Assembly: GCA_023333565.1 (NCBI GenBank)
Contig: JAJKFH010002781.1
Location: 576,501-640,500, forward strand
Source: Puffinus mauretanicus
Lineage: Eukaryota; Chordata; Aves; Procellariiformes; Procellariidae
Direction of reading: 5' to 3'
Length of the DNA: 64,000 nucleotides
Below, piece by piece: positions 1 through 14,041 of this stretch. How positions within the stretch are numbered: position 1 is the first letter of the stretch; the number at the start of each line of letters is the position of its first letter. A model generated the notes under the pieces. That model was not told the DNA's origin. It saw only the letters and a program-made list of their open reading frames with translations, and did not search any database. Both the position numbers and the translations under genes were made by a program.

Positions 1-2309
1 GGAAGCGGTGCCAAATGCTCTCTGATGTAGAAGACGACAGAGAACCAAGTTCAACAAGCTCTTTCTTGGCATGTTTAAAATACGCACGGATGTGCGTAGG
101 CTGACAGGGGTCTTTTGCAGAAGGGCCCTGACACAGAGTGCCAGAGGGAGAAGTGGGTCCGTAAGCAGCCTGAACTCAGGCCTTCTGTGCCCAGTGATGG
201 GATACATACAGCTGGCTCAGAAAATAGGATACGCTTCATCTACTCCATGGCTTGTACTCCCAGGGACAGTGGGAACATAGCCTGAATCTAAACAAAAGCA
301 TGCTGTCAAGGTTATAGACAGTTCCTGGGAAATAAAAGAATATATATGCTGGAAAGAGGGTTAATATGACATTTACAGAACCGTATGTATAGGGAGGCTC
401 ACAACATGCAGTAAGATGGGACTTCGAATGCTGATAAGAGAAAAGGGATACTATGGATAGGAAAATGAAGACATGATACAAGTGAGAGTGCAGGAGGAAT
501 ATGTTATCAATAACAGTGAAGTAAAAATGCTGGAAGGTTTAGTGAATACAATTAAGACGTTTTGAAAAAAACTTATCATTTTGTCTAAAAAAGTGAAAAA
601 CCAGCAGCATAACTGTCTAGATGTGGGAGAAATGTCATATTTTTAGAAAAGAAAAATGTCTTCTGCTAGACCAACTGCTGGAAAAGAAGACTGGATTTTG
701 GAGACATGAGGTCTTCATCAAAGGGAAGTTTTGAAGTTCTTTACTATTAAAAATTTTTCTGAAGAGAACCGTTATCAATTGTTTCTCCGTGTACAATAAA
801 AATGGATGATAAAAATGTGCTCAGTGAGCATCAAAGGAAATTTAAGTCAGTTAATAGGAAAAACCAAATATTTAATTCTTAGAGAAGAGAAGCACTAGAA
901 GTGAAACAGTGACATTATGAATTGTTTTCTTTTGGAGATCTTTTAAAAATAGCTTAGACAAACATATAGCCCATAAGACAGATTAGTCAGTCTTTCAAGG
1001 CCCCTTCTAGTCCTATTAGGAAATTCGCTTAGCAGTATGGTTGAGCTCTGATTTGCAAAGCCATGTTCACATGAGAGTTTCCTTATTTTCTTTTCCCCTT
1101 TTGAACTAATACCAGCTACTTGCTGATTTCTGGGATTTTTACTGCTGTCTAGCCACAGGAGATGAAAAGCTGTTTAAATGCAAAAGGACCTGGACTGGAT
1201 TCCAGTCCAAAGACATCTCATTCTTCTGCATATATACAGATGTAATAAATCTCTTTCCTCCTGCTGTAAGATGTTGTGTTTATCAGTCTACGGAGATATG
1301 TTCTCTCTTTTTTAACAGAGATAAGATGATTTTAGGGTAACTAATTAAAAGCTTATTCCTTTTCTTCCCTCAAAAGTAAAGACGAGGGGGAAGAATTGGG
1401 TAGCTCTCAAAATAATTAAGGAAAACTGCAAGGTACTTTTGGACTATAAGAGGTACGTTCATTACCTTGCAATTCATGGACACTGCTTACTGTCATTCAG
1501 TGAACCAGAAAACTGTGGTAATTTCTAAATAGTTCTTAGATCTGTCCCGCACGTCCAGCTACACATGAAGCTCAAACCATGTCTGTACACATCATTGATT
1601 TTGCAGGCTTTCAGGTCAGTTATGAGTTTTGAAATAGCAGCATATGGTCCAGTAGCAAGTATGTGGGGATTTCAGTGTTCTCGCTTCAGCACATGTAGAC
1701 ACAAGCTAAGTTTCTCTGGTAAATTTTTAATGCTGTAATCTACATGCAACAATTGGAGCACTGGTAAATTATTTAAAATTATTCCCATAAACAAGTGAAA
1801 CTTTTATAATTATGTGACAAAACCAAATCCATTAAAGTGATAGTCAGTGTTCTTGCAGGGTGTGCTGATTCTCAGGTAAAAGCCCGTATGTTGCAAAGGA
1901 GGGAACGAACAGACTTGTACACCAACTTTCCAGGATTTTAAAAAAATAACAAGAAACAAGTGAGCCTAACATCCTTGCGGGGGAAGATCAACTCTTTACA
2001 TAAAGTGAAATAGTGCAGAAGATGCCAGAAGATGTATCATGGAAAAAAAGCCAAAGTGAGAGTCAAAAAGTAAACCTGCTTTATTTTATTTCTTAGACTG
2101 AGTGCTTCTTTGCTCTCTCGGGTAGAATGAAATGCCTGGAGGGGTCTCTGTTTGAAGAACAGCTTCTCCATTATTTCAAGACTCCACTCACCAATTTCCT
2201 TTCGTTATTTTAAAATCACAGAATGTGTGTATCCCACACTACTAATATCCTGACTGATTATAAAAAGTAATCCCTAGGTATTGCAGAAAAAACATCCAAC
2301 AAAACAAAC

Positions 2310-2358
<49 letters not shown>

Positions 2359-5300
2359 AGCAACCACAAAACTATTTTTGTGCTCACAATGAAACTCTTG
2401 CAAACTCCTGCCCCTCTACTGCCTTTGCCAGCTCAGCCACATGAACTTTCAAGGCAGTTTGCACTAAAGCCCAAGACTTTTGGCTACATGTCACAATTCC
2501 AAAACTCAGAAACCTCATGGAGAAAAACCTGTCAGAATCTTTTTTCTAGATGACTGTAACATTTTCCATGTTCCTCTGCTGAAAGCAACACAGCAGTGTT
2601 TGATATATGAATAAGACACAAACAAACCTTAAATGTGCCTAGCTAAATAGCTGTAACTTATAACTTAAATCTTAAGCACTAAACTTCACTTTAGATCAGC
2701 AGGTATACAGGACATCACAGAAATACATGTTTGTGGCAGAATCTTCCCTTTGATTGATGTCCTTCATTCCTTCCAGCTTCAGTGCAGGGCGTGTTATGGG
2801 ATACCTCACTCCTGTGAGAGCATGCCAGGGGTTTAGCCTAGACACATTAGGCACAAGCCAACCTTCAGTGAGGAAACTTCTTCTTACTCCCACCATATGT
2901 AAATCAAATAAAGCAGATCCTGATTTTTAATTGTCGAACAGGATTCCGCGATTAGGAACTGTGGTTTACACACAGGACTGGACACACTGATGATCAAGGT
3001 GTGTGTGCTTTTAACCAACTTTTCTAATAAGAATCAAAAATTTCATCCTGTTTTCAGTGTCAGAGTCAATTAAAGCATAGTTTTGTGTTATATACACCCC
3101 AGTCACCCAAGATTATAATCTGATTACACTAGTTTGTATGGTACCCCATTGTTCATGGCTGATTAAAAAACTGATAGGCAGCTCAGCCACATTCACTGGG
3201 TACACTCAGTGTGTGCTTAACTTTCAGAAACCCTGTTCAGATGTGCATGCACTAGTTTTACACATGCCTGTCCCAATTCTTTCTTTGATGGGTGATGGCA
3301 GTATTGCTCTGGACTCTCTGTTGCTAAAGCCCACTTCTCTGAGCCACTGAATGATAGGAACAAGTATAAGGTTAGAGTGGAACCATCTGGAGTCCCTGGT
3401 GTGGAGACAAATGTCCTAGCTTTCTGCTTGCAGCTGAGGATCAAACTGGTGTGGGGAGAGATAGAGAGATGGTCTATGTTATGTGATGGTGAGATGTTGT
3501 ATTAGATGTACATATCCTCCTCCACATTCCCTTACCATAATTTCTCTGATTGCATCCAGTCCTGAAGCTTCACCAGTTTAAACCAGTTGAAAGCTCCTGT
3601 TCCAACCATGGAATGAAATCCCATCTCCATATAAAATAAAATTTAACTCCTTGGCATTTTACAATACCTGTAGTTTAAGAACCTACTTTGCATATTTTGA
3701 ATAACAGCATGGCAATTTAGTATTTTATTGTTGTTTCAAGTCATAAAACATAATTTAAAAGTTAAATTTTGTTGGGAATATTAAAACAAATTTTTCACTG
3801 GGGAAACAGTAGATTTTAATTTCAATTAGCCATTAACACTGCTGGTGTTAGCATTTTACTCACTGTAAGGTATTTTGTAGTTCCTTGCTTATTAGCCTGT
3901 GATTGTAATCTCTCGAAGCAAATATATTTGCTTATGTAAGATTTACTGTAATTTTTTACCTTTTATGAGACAAAACAGGGTTATATCAAAGGCTATTAGG
4001 AATTCTCTTTTCCTACTCTGCAAACCCAGAGAATTTTATACTGTTCTGTAGTACTGCTAGAACAATGCTCCAGAGAGGCGTGAGGTGGCTTTGAGTCAAT
4101 CATGCTAATTGTTTCTGTATTTTGCTAAGCTACTGCTATCTTCAGTTGCAATTAACATGACATCTGGCAAAGCACTGGGCTGGAACATTGATTATTCTAA
4201 TGTTTCTCATTAGTAATGATTAATAACAAATGAATAATTCAACTGATTATCAATTAACCTCTGACTAAGGTTTTTGACACTATTTTTCCTCTGTAGAGAC
4301 TCACAGCGTGTACTGTTTAACTTGCTCTGATGTTCACTTCATCTCTCTTAGAAAATCAAATTGTATTTCATTTTACTCTGAAGCAGCATAATGTGTACCC
4401 TGTGTTTCAAAAGCACAACAGTCAATGTGCTCTATTCAATGAGGCTGCATTTGTATTCTATTTACATATAACCATTGTGTGATTTCTCAACCCTGAGTGC
4501 TTACCCATATAAGGATATAAAGATGTACTTGCGTGGGCATGGGTGCATAGACCAGAAATAGGTGGAGTCAGGGCAACTGATAACTTGCCAGCAGTTATGC
4601 ACCATCATCTAAGTGCTACCTCCCAGAACAAATGAAGATTAGGAAGGAACATTTATTTCTTACTTGTAACACCTTCCCTGGGAAAGTCTATAGCTGGTGA
4701 AATACTGCTATGGCTTTGTCCTTGGTGTGTGGCTTAGTCAAACACATTTTGCTTAAAAAAATGACTCAGTTCCCTATAATTTCCTGTTCTCACATGTATA
4801 TAACAATTAAGACTACAGAAATATCATGCTGGTACAAACTGTTTATTTTTAAGGAGTAAAATGTAATCAGGGTACATCTGCAGTGGAAGGGAAAAAAATG
4901 GTAAAACTCATTTGTGTTTTATTAACTTTGCTGCCTCTTATCACAAGATAACAGCAGCAGTAGAAGTAGAGGAATAAATAAATAAATGGGGATGTCACCA
5001 CAAACTCTTACCATATTTGATAATAAAAGTGAGAAGCAGAGATACTCCTGGTTGTTACATCTTCCATGAATGCTATGAACACCTGCATAACCACTCACAT
5101 ATTTATGCTTACAGTGTCCTGGCTAGACTTAGGACGTTGTACTTCCTGGAGTGAAGAACATATTTCATAACCACCTATGTCAAGCTGCCTACACAATCAG
5201 CCCCCAGCTTTCATCTGTTTCTCATGTTAAAGATGATCTTCAGAATCAAGATCTTCAGGTGCAAGCCAGGCCACCTGGGAAGACAGATGTGGAGTGGGAG

Positions 5301-6049
5301 AGAGCACTCACTGTACCAGTGAACACCTGGGGTGCATCAGAGCAGCTTCAAGACAGATCTGCCTTCTGTCAACCTAAGACCAATCTCTGTGAGCACATCT
5401 CTGTGGCACAAGGTAATGACTGCTATAAGCTATACCCTGTTCCTCTTACCCTAAGGGATTGCAGGAGTTCAGAGTATCCCCAAGTACACCCTTCATGTTG
5501 GTTTCAGGAAGGATTCGTGACACAGGAGAAGCTTTTCTAATGTTGATCCAGTACCCCCCCTATTACACCAAATGATTATCTTGGACCTAGATATTACAGC
5601 TTTTGAGCAGTTTTGAAAAGGGAGAACAAGTCTGAATCTTTATTCAGAATCTAAATGTTGAAGCTGAAAAGACAGCTGCCGGAGAGAAATACCCACTTGT
5701 TAAGCTGCTGTGACTGACTGAGTTTGAAATGCAGGCAGTAGAAAACTGTTCCTCTTTGCTGTTCATGGATGAAGAGGAAGCAGTAAGCTGATGACCTGTT
5801 GTCGAGTCATGACTGCTGGGAAGAGGATACAACCAGTAATGCACTTGATTTTGCCTTTGGAAGCAATGTTGACTGCTTTACACACCAACAGGCCCTGCCC
5901 AAGATGACTGAGCTTTAGGAAAAGGGACAAGTTATGAGATTTTTTAAATCTCTTACAAAATTTCAAGGTTTAGGTCCTTAAAGGTATTTGTCAGAGGACC
6001 TGCAAAAATGTGCCTCCTTAGGCTAATGAAATGCTACTGGATATGTTAC
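1..6049. other. Gene-free host-type DNA
   Basis: AT-rich sequence without a recognisable exon, RNA gene or well-preserved transposon. The open frames here are short, lack family motifs and look like chance. A (TA)n tract at 2313-2353 and a short AATA tetranucleotide run near 4974-4986 are the only clear repeats. The stretch around 965-1025 faintly resembles an old CR1 tail but is too decayed to call. The block at about 4085-4275 is dense in homeodomain-like TAAT/ATTA words and is discussed as a possible conserved noncoding element. Confidence 0.6.
2313..2353. repeat. (TA)n microsatellite
   Basis: About 20 uninterrupted TA units. Such perfect AT alternation is normally length-variable between individuals and can extrude cruciform or melted DNA. 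Any reading frame through it (an ORF with alternating Tyr-Ile) is an artefact of the repeat. Confidence 0.97.
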
Positions 6050-6170
6050 GTGTAGGCGTGGCACTTCGGGACATGGTTTAGTGGTGGACTTGACAGTGTT
6101 AGGTTTACGGTTGGACTCGATGATCTTAAAGGTCTTTTCCAAACTAAATGTTTCTATGATTCTATGATTC
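6050..6170 (+). mobile_element. CR1 LINE 3' tail fragment
   Basis: The segment carries the standard CR1 3' end in the sense orientation: the 'ttggactcgatgatctt' block, the 'aaaggtcttttcca' block and a terminal ATTCTATG-type repeat at about 6152-6169. It is a short, strongly 5'-truncated copy with no coding part, as is usual for CR1, which is reverse transcribed from the 3' end. The left boundary is approximate. Confidence 0.9.
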
Positions 6171-6215
6171 AGGTGCAAGCCAGCATAGAGAAGCTGGCTT
6201 TACTCTTGCCATTTC

Positions 6216-6250
6216 CAAACAAACAAACAAACAAACAAACAAACAAACAA
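6216..6250. repeat. (CAAA)n microsatellite
   Basis: About nine CAAA tetranucleotide units, lying about 45 bp beyond the CR1 tail at 6050-6170. The open frames reading Thr-Asn-Lys or Cys-Leu-Phe-Val through it are by-products of the repeat. Confidence 0.95.
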
Positions 6251-9200
6251 AAAAGGAAAGGAATTTTTCCCACTGTTATCAGAATTAGTACTCCTAAGAA
6301 ACACAAAGCAAACTCCTTTTTTTTTATAATTGCAAACATATGCAGAGCCACAGGCTTTATTTTCTCAAAGAAAATGGAGAATCATGCTAAACCATGCACA
6401 ATTTTTCAGGTTGTTAAATGCCTGATGTCTGAGGCTCTTTTATGTTCTATAACACTTATTGGTCAAAGAGTCAACTATAAACCTTGTACCTATTTAACGC
6501 AAATACTTAATTAAAAAAAGGCAATATTAATGAAGTCTATTTTCTTCAAGAAGGGAGATTTTTTCCTTAGAACTTCCTCATTTCTAAATATAGCTGAATT
6601 ACCATACTTTTTTTCTGGTAAATGTTAGGATTCTCCTGCATTTCTCCTTTAAAGTATGAGTCGATCCAAGTTATGTAAAGGTGCTTTTTCTTTAAAAGTA
6701 CTCACTGGCTAATTTAAATGAGGTATTTCAGGCTGTAGAACTTTTATGAAGATTCTGCTAAACCTAGTGCTGACATTTGATTAGCCACTTGTTTTTAACA
6801 AGAATATTGGCTAGTTCTGTCAATGTGACAATGGATCTGGTCAAATATTGATGACTTTGCTGGTGCAAGAAACTCTTAAATCTTTCAATGATCAAAGGAC
6901 AGAAACAAGTGTATCTAAAAAACAATTAATTCCATCCTAAAGCAGACATATAATGAGTGAAATGTGGTCAAATGGGTCATTCTGTAAAAGATTTTATTTT
7001 CTTCATTCTATAGGAACTCTAAGACATGTACACCAGATAGATCTACAGTTAGCTGATCTTACTGGTATGCAACTGGATAATAATGTCTCTAATTGGGCAA
7101 ACAGTCATTAATTTTTAGTATCTGCTTTGAACAGACTGAGTTCAGTAGGCCAGATTGTCCAAATACTATTATATCTGAATAGAAACGACTGTGCCCCATT
7201 TTGAAATAGTGTAAATGGCTACAGAGCATACAAAGTAGATGTGGCACACTGCTTTTATTCATACGTCTCTTCTTCTGCTCAGCCACCTTGTAGTAATTTT
7301 GATTCATTGCTTTCAGTAAACTTCAGTATTTCAATCTTCGTAGTCACCCCAGGAATACAACTCAGATTACCTTCAGTTACGTATTTAATGTGAAGGACTT
7401 AACAGGATGCCATGCATCATTACAGTGACATGAGACCCTCCGGAGATGTAAAGTGATGTGTTTTGCTTGCAGACATGGTTAAAGAGACTATAACTGTCAG
7501 ATGAAGCACAAAAAAGAGGAAGATAAGAGCAGTCACCCTGTCTGTCTCTCTAAATGATGTTTAAACAGAAAAAATATCGGTGATCTTGTGAAAGGAATTT
7601 GGTTATTTTTTTACAGCTTTGAGGAATGGGTTGAGTGACTAAAGGCTTGTATCAAGGCAGCACTGAGAACATGTTGATGGGGAACACCGAAGAGTAGGAT
7701 TTATCTTTCTCTTTTCTTACCTTTTCCCCACCCCCTCCTCATGCACATGCACACATACTTTCTCCTTTAACTCCCAATCCCCAGTGTCGTTCAGCTTTTG
7801 AGAGAGACTTGTTCCTCCATTTAAGTTCTTCCTGCTATTCCATCTATTTTATCCTTATTGTTCAGCTGAGGACGGGAAAAGGGAGAATTAACACAGGTCC
7901 CATCAATGTAGAACTATTAAATCTGAGTTGATGCAAAAACCCAGACTCAGCAAAAAGAACAGTAAACAGAACTGCCTGCCAGAAGCTTAAATCTCAGCTT
8001 TTAGCTGAAGCAAAGGTAAAGTAAAGTAAAAAACTATCATCCCATGACTCAAAGTTATGAGCAAAATGCCTAGTACAGTTGTACTTTTATGCAGGTGTTG
8101 GACGCAAGATACTAATGGTATTCCTGAACTGGACAAGAAACAAGTATCTTCTGCATATCTTATTGTAAACACAAGGGAGTGATTTTTGAATGAAGGTAAT
8201 ACTCAAGAGATGTAGTACCAGAAAAGTCCTGTAAGAGTATTTTTCTTTCTGAGAACACTGATACAAAGCTCTAGTACGTGTGTTGCATGTTGCATACAAT
8301 TACAAAAATTCAAGTAACATAAAATCTGACTAAATCATTCGTCCTCACGCTGGTGCAGAAGGTGAAGGTACCATTTGGAGTCTCAAGTGCCCCATTGTAC
8401 TGGCTCTGTAAAGGCATAAGTGTTTTGGAAATTATATGAAGGGTATAAAGCAGGATCACATCCTACTTAGTGATTCTTCAGCTTCAGTGACCAGATGTTT
8501 ACTTTGCACCTGGGCCTTTCCACTGGAGATGGGAAGCAGGTCCAGGCTTATGTGCTTGGATCTGGAGGGAGATACTTAAACTGCTTCCACCTATGCTCTC
8601 ACTAACAGCGGTACTGAACCGGGAGAGTCTGCTTGTAGGGTAGTAGAAAATTCATTTTTAGTCTTTGCTTTCCTACCTTCTACTTCTAGTTGGTTTTGAC
8701 TTATTCTATATTCAGTGATTATATTATAAATCAGGTTCTTAAATCTTCCCTGTATCTTAAGTCCAGTACATCCTGGCCTGTGTTCTGTCAAAAGGAGTAG
8801 CTAGTGCTGTCTTTAATGCTTTCTGAAAAGGTTAGCTAACATATAAATTTTCTTATGCTAATGCTTTACAGCAGCCGTAAAGAAGAAAAAGGAATGCTTT
8901 ATTTTCCTTTTTCCCTTTGTCACTTCAAATATTTTTATTGTTCTTTTCCAATAGCAATGACCATAGGATTACGTAAACTGGGTTCCCCACAATTTCAGAT
9001 TTTTTAACTTTGTTCAATCGTTTCATACAGCAGCAGAGACGTATTAACATGTTACTATCTTGTACCTGTTCATTCCATCTGAATGAACAGAGCATGACTG
9101 CATGACATATTTTCTTTCTTCTGGAATCTATCAAGGGGTGTCCATGTGTTCAGGGATGTTCCTGCACATAAAGTTAAGGGACATGAAGAACCTCTTCTTT

Positions 9201-10787
9201 TCTATAGGTTCCCTTCTTTAATACATGGGTCTTCTGTTAAAATAACATCTAGAATAAAAGTTGCATTTTTTCAGAACACTTCACAACAATATTTGACAAA
9301 ATTACATTGTTACTGCTATAAAGGCACACACTGCAGACAGAAGTTTTAGTCTTAGAAGGGCAATGTAAAGGAATGGTGTGCCTTCCTGAGGCATGGTATC
9401 AGAAATAGCATATGAAAATAGGGAATTCAAACTCCATTATATTGTTTTACAGTCATGACGTAGATGATTGAAGAAATTTAAAGTAGCAGACCTTATATAG
9501 CCATACTTGGAAGGAACAATCATAGGTAATTCTTACCTTCTTTTATCTAATGCCTCCTTATACATGTCAATTCTTCACTTAAGACTTGGCAGAGTAGCTC
9601 TACAGAGGACTAAATAGTTGGAAGGATATCCAGTCTATGAATTGGGTCTAGTGACTAACGTTTAACTTCTCTCCCTTCTGCCACTTCCTTTTCTTCACCC
9701 CATGCATTTCCAAAGGGTTAAGTTTTACCATTCATAACATTTAAATTATGTCTATTTCCCATTATGAAACTGATCTGACAAATATCCTTTATTTCAACAG
9801 ACCTTAATGTATGACCATAAGTGTCCTGCAGCACACAGTGTATGCTATTCTTAGTACGCATTGACATTGTAATGGCACGCAGGCAGTGCATCATTGCGCT
9901 GTGGTGGGAACTAATGAATCTATGCTATGCATCAACACCATATATCATGTTCATGATGAATGTTCCTGGGCCATGCCTGGTCTCGTGCAGCGGCAGTCAA
10001 TTATGCAACTTTGTAAAGGGATGCTGCGGGGGAAGGCAGGTCTTCCTGCCCTGCATCAGAGTCTATACCTTTTCCTTCCCACCGAACCCTCCTATTCATA
10101 TGAATAAAATGAGAACAGGGGGTGATATGGGACTTAAGGTTATTAAACTGCAAAAATAAAATAATTAAAAAAACCCAGACATTTAATCCCACTTGACAGT
10201 GGGAAAATAACAGATTTATAAGATACCTAAAGGAAGCAAAATGTGGAAGGGAAAAATAGTATATTCCAGCTTTCTGGCAGTGCATATTCGACCTTGCTTT
10301 CAGTCTCACTTTTATGAAGACCAGTGCATCTGCATTCAGTGCAGATGACTTTCACTGCTTTTATTTCAATGAGAAAGATCTGCAGTGAGCTCAGTGCTGC
10401 AGAATCAAGTATATGAGTAAGCAGCAAAACAATGAAATTATTACAGAGGGCAAAGGGGTCCTTCCTAGACTCTTGTCCATTAGGAGTAAAATCCACATAG
10501 ATAATACTGGTAGCAATACTCCTGATTCACAATTGGGAACTGATTACAGAAGGATTTGTAGTTATTGCTTGAAATTTCCGTGTTGAATTGCTCAGTTCCA
10601 TTTCCCACTAATGGCAGCTGGAATAAAGCTTATCAAGTTACTAGGGTATTGATACCAAATATTTGTAACGCCTTGTTGTTTGTTTCATAGCTTTATTTTT
10701 ATATACTAACTGTACTTAAGCTTATCAGCCATATATTAACATCAGTCAAGTGTAATCATACACCAAGGACTCAGTCAATCCTGGGGC

Positions 10788-10806
10788 AAAAAAAAAAAAA
10801 AAAAAA
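10788..10806. repeat. Poly(A) tract
   Basis: Nineteen consecutive A followed by an A-rich tail. It could be the end of an old retro-insert, but the upstream sequence matches nothing I recognise, so it is listed only as a homopolymer. Confidence 0.9.
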
Positions 10807-13800
10807 GAAAACAACAAAGGACCCGTATACCTAGTGAAATATTGGCAGGAATTAGGAATAACAAATAAAAGACAAAAAATGAAGTCTTCCTTTGAAATGA
10901 AAGATAAAGACTTCAGAATAGCAAAATGAAGACCTTCCATTAAAAATCTGCAATAACTAGTCAGTATTGTGGAAGATATTCTATTTATGCTAAGAGTTTC
11001 CTGTTCTGTATGTAGGGGTAGTTATGTTATATAAGATACTGTGAGTAAATTTATCTTTTGATGAATTAAGAGAAACCATATTTTGTGTATCCATAACATG
11101 ATGAGTCATTCTAGCATAAATCAATGAAAACATTGTAATAGTTCATCACATTCATTAATCACATGTAATATTATGCAGAAAGTCATGCATTTTTCAATTA
11201 TTTGATTCTATCAAAAGAATTACTGAAAGCTCAGAGAAACTATGTCAATCTGACAGCTTATTTGGGTATAAAAATAAAAAGAGGAAGAGTCACAGTTGAT
11301 GCTGAAATTAATAGTGTTACACATAATTAAGATGGTGAAATTAGCTACTGTGCAAACAAGGTGAAGCAGACAAAAATGGAGAAATCGTATTTTTCCCAGG
11401 ATGTAGCATTAAAATATTTTGAAAATGGCAGCTACAATTTTGTCCTGAGATGACCATGCACACGATGGAAAGCGCTGTTATGACTCAACAGCCATTCAAG
11501 GCAAAGAGTAGTGGGGTTGCGGCATCTCACCAAACCCTCTTGCAGGGCAAAGCATTCCCCAGGATCTGTGCGTTAGAGGAAAGTCTCCAGAAACCAGTTA
11601 GTCTACTTTTCTTTGGTGCTTAATATTTAGGTAAGGTGACATCCTTCCTTTTACAAAGCACCTTCTGGAAGCCATACTGACTATAAATAAAGAGAATATT
11701 AATAGTTGACATTTTTGTACTAAGTTCTATATTCCTGTCTTAACTACCCTCCAAATTTTGGGTGTTATCATATAAAACCTTTCAGTGTTTAAATTTTTAA
11801 AGGATGAAACAGATGCCTTGTCCCAAGTGAGGTTAAAAAGAAAATCAATTCTCCGTAGAGCAGGCAGTTCCACCCAAGATTGTGAGCCAACATTGCTGGA
11901 CAAAGCCTGTGGTCTCCCATTGCTACACACCTTTGTTTTTTATTCAGCTGAACAGAAAAATCACATTCTAAAAAGTTCTCAAACAAAACCTTGACTATTG
12001 AATTTACCATATAACGCTTGTACAAACATATCTCTACTAGGGAAGTGCCACTGTGGTTTAATTAATGGGTAAATCTTCAGTAGTGCCTAAGGTTCATATG
12101 TGCCTCCCTCACAGCAATACTTTCCATATGGTAAGAGCAAACATAATAAATTGAAGGAAGACCTGAGTATTTCAGAAGGACGTTTTCAAATTTTGTGATA
12201 GCGTGTGTTGCTAAGGAAACCTCATCTCTTCTTTGAGCCTAGTCAGGGAGGATGGGTCTAAAATAATGTAGATTAGTACATAAAATATACTTACCACTAA
12301 AAGTAAGATGTGGAACACATTTAAATAAATACAATAAGACTGATCAAATGTATTTGTGATACAGATTACAGACAACAATATATTGGTAAACAACATAAAA
12401 CATCTTATTCATGAGACATTAATAGCAAGCTGACATCACATTAGTTATATTCTAATCCAGCTTGTTTGAAATAATGGATGTAATATGCCATAATGCAGTG
12501 CAGTGCAGATTGAATTGGCTTTGTCTTTTTTGTCCAGAATACCAAATGGTAGAATCATTATTCTGTTGCATCATGCCAGTTTCTATTTATGGATTGTCAT
12601 TTTATTTTCCTAGCAATTCATCTAAAGATGTGTCATAAGAGACCCTCCCAGATGCATACGCACTCTTTCAAAAAATGTGCTATCTTTTCCATGGTATTGT
12701 TTCAAAAGATGTGAAGTGGTCTTAAATAAAGTAACATATAAAAAAAAGTTATCTGATTTAAATGTTTTGGCCTCAACTGGTAGTCAAGCCGAGTGCTTGC
12801 AGCCGATAAATTTTATCTGTTGACTTCAGTGGGCACTTAATCAGTCCTTATAAATTCTAAATTAGTGTTGCAGGTTTCATAAAGAATATATTTATATACT
12901 AAGAATGAAATACTGTAGTTATGTTTAAATTTCAGATTGGCTCTTGTGAAAATATCTTTGCTGTATAAAATACTACAGCTTAATGATATATTGCACCATG
13001 TGGGCCATATATATTTTATAGGAAATTATCCAAAGCACACCATTAAAATATACTTACAGATTTCTTTTGCACATTAATTCTTATGAGACAGTAAGAAGAG
13101 ACATCCAGTACTTTAGCCCCTCCTGTGTCTTTTTCAAGACTGTAATTATGTGTGTTCAGACCAGAATTTGCAGAAATAACTAGATCCCTACTTCTACATA
13201 TTTTGTATTTTTTACCAATTGCATACTCAATACATTTTTAAAATCAGTTGAAATATTTCATAAAATGTATTCTTCTCTCACAAGGTCTCAAAGTGAGGAG
13301 AAATACATGATTTAAGTCTCCATGGCATGCATCATAATACTTAGCTTTCACAACAAGCCTTAAAAAAAACAAAGGAAGGGTGAGGCACTCAACTGCATTG
13401 GAATAAGCCTTTAAAAAAAAAGAGAAAGGATGGAGGACTCGATGTAACTCCTCTAGAAATAATTTTTTTACTATGACTAGTAAAACAGGGCTGTGCTCTT
13501 ACTTTCTAAACTTCATGGATGGGTCCTGTTCACATTGTAACTAGATTGCTCTTTCCACCCAGCAGAGTAGCCACAAGGTTAGTTTATCTTTGGTGTTTGA
13601 AAACACTGAGACAGTGTATGACCAAAGTGATCACGCTCTTGATCCTTGGATCCTTTACCCCAAAGAGAATAAACGAAAGGAAAAAAGCTAACAATTGCTT
13701 ATCCCTGTATGCTGTAATTGTGGGCTGCTGCTGGTTTGTATTAGAGGCAGCATCAGTGAAAAAGCTATAATTTGTTCCAAGTGAGGATGAGGTGAGAGTA

Positions 13801-14023
13801 AAATGTACATTTATCCCTTTCTCAGATAGCGGAGGAGTAACTATAATTTAAATTACCACACCATACAAATTATTACTGAACACACTACACTCTATTCATT
13901 ACCATGATGTTCCTGCCAAACAGAACTAGAATTTTGAACTACAGTACCATAAAAACTCCTGGAAATTCTTAAGATACAGAGTTATTTTTTACATAAATAA
14001 ACAGGCACCACCTGTGCACACAG

Positions 14024-14041
14024 ACACACACACACACACAT
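14024..14041. repeat. Short (CA)n microsatellite
   Basis: About nine ACAC-type dinucleotide units within a longer CA-rich context. Confidence 0.85.

Noticed and set aside
2281..2553. 90-residue frame with alternating Tyr-Ile
   Set aside because: Created by the (TA)n microsatellite.
5151..5540. 129-residue plus-strand frame as a host exon
   Set aside because: No recognisable domain and no convincing splice sites; it begins at a non-ATG codon. A chance frame is more likely.
10788..10806. Poly(A) tract as the end of a processed pseudogene
   Set aside because: No gene-like sequence or polyadenylation signal of a known transcript precedes it, and no target-site duplication was found.
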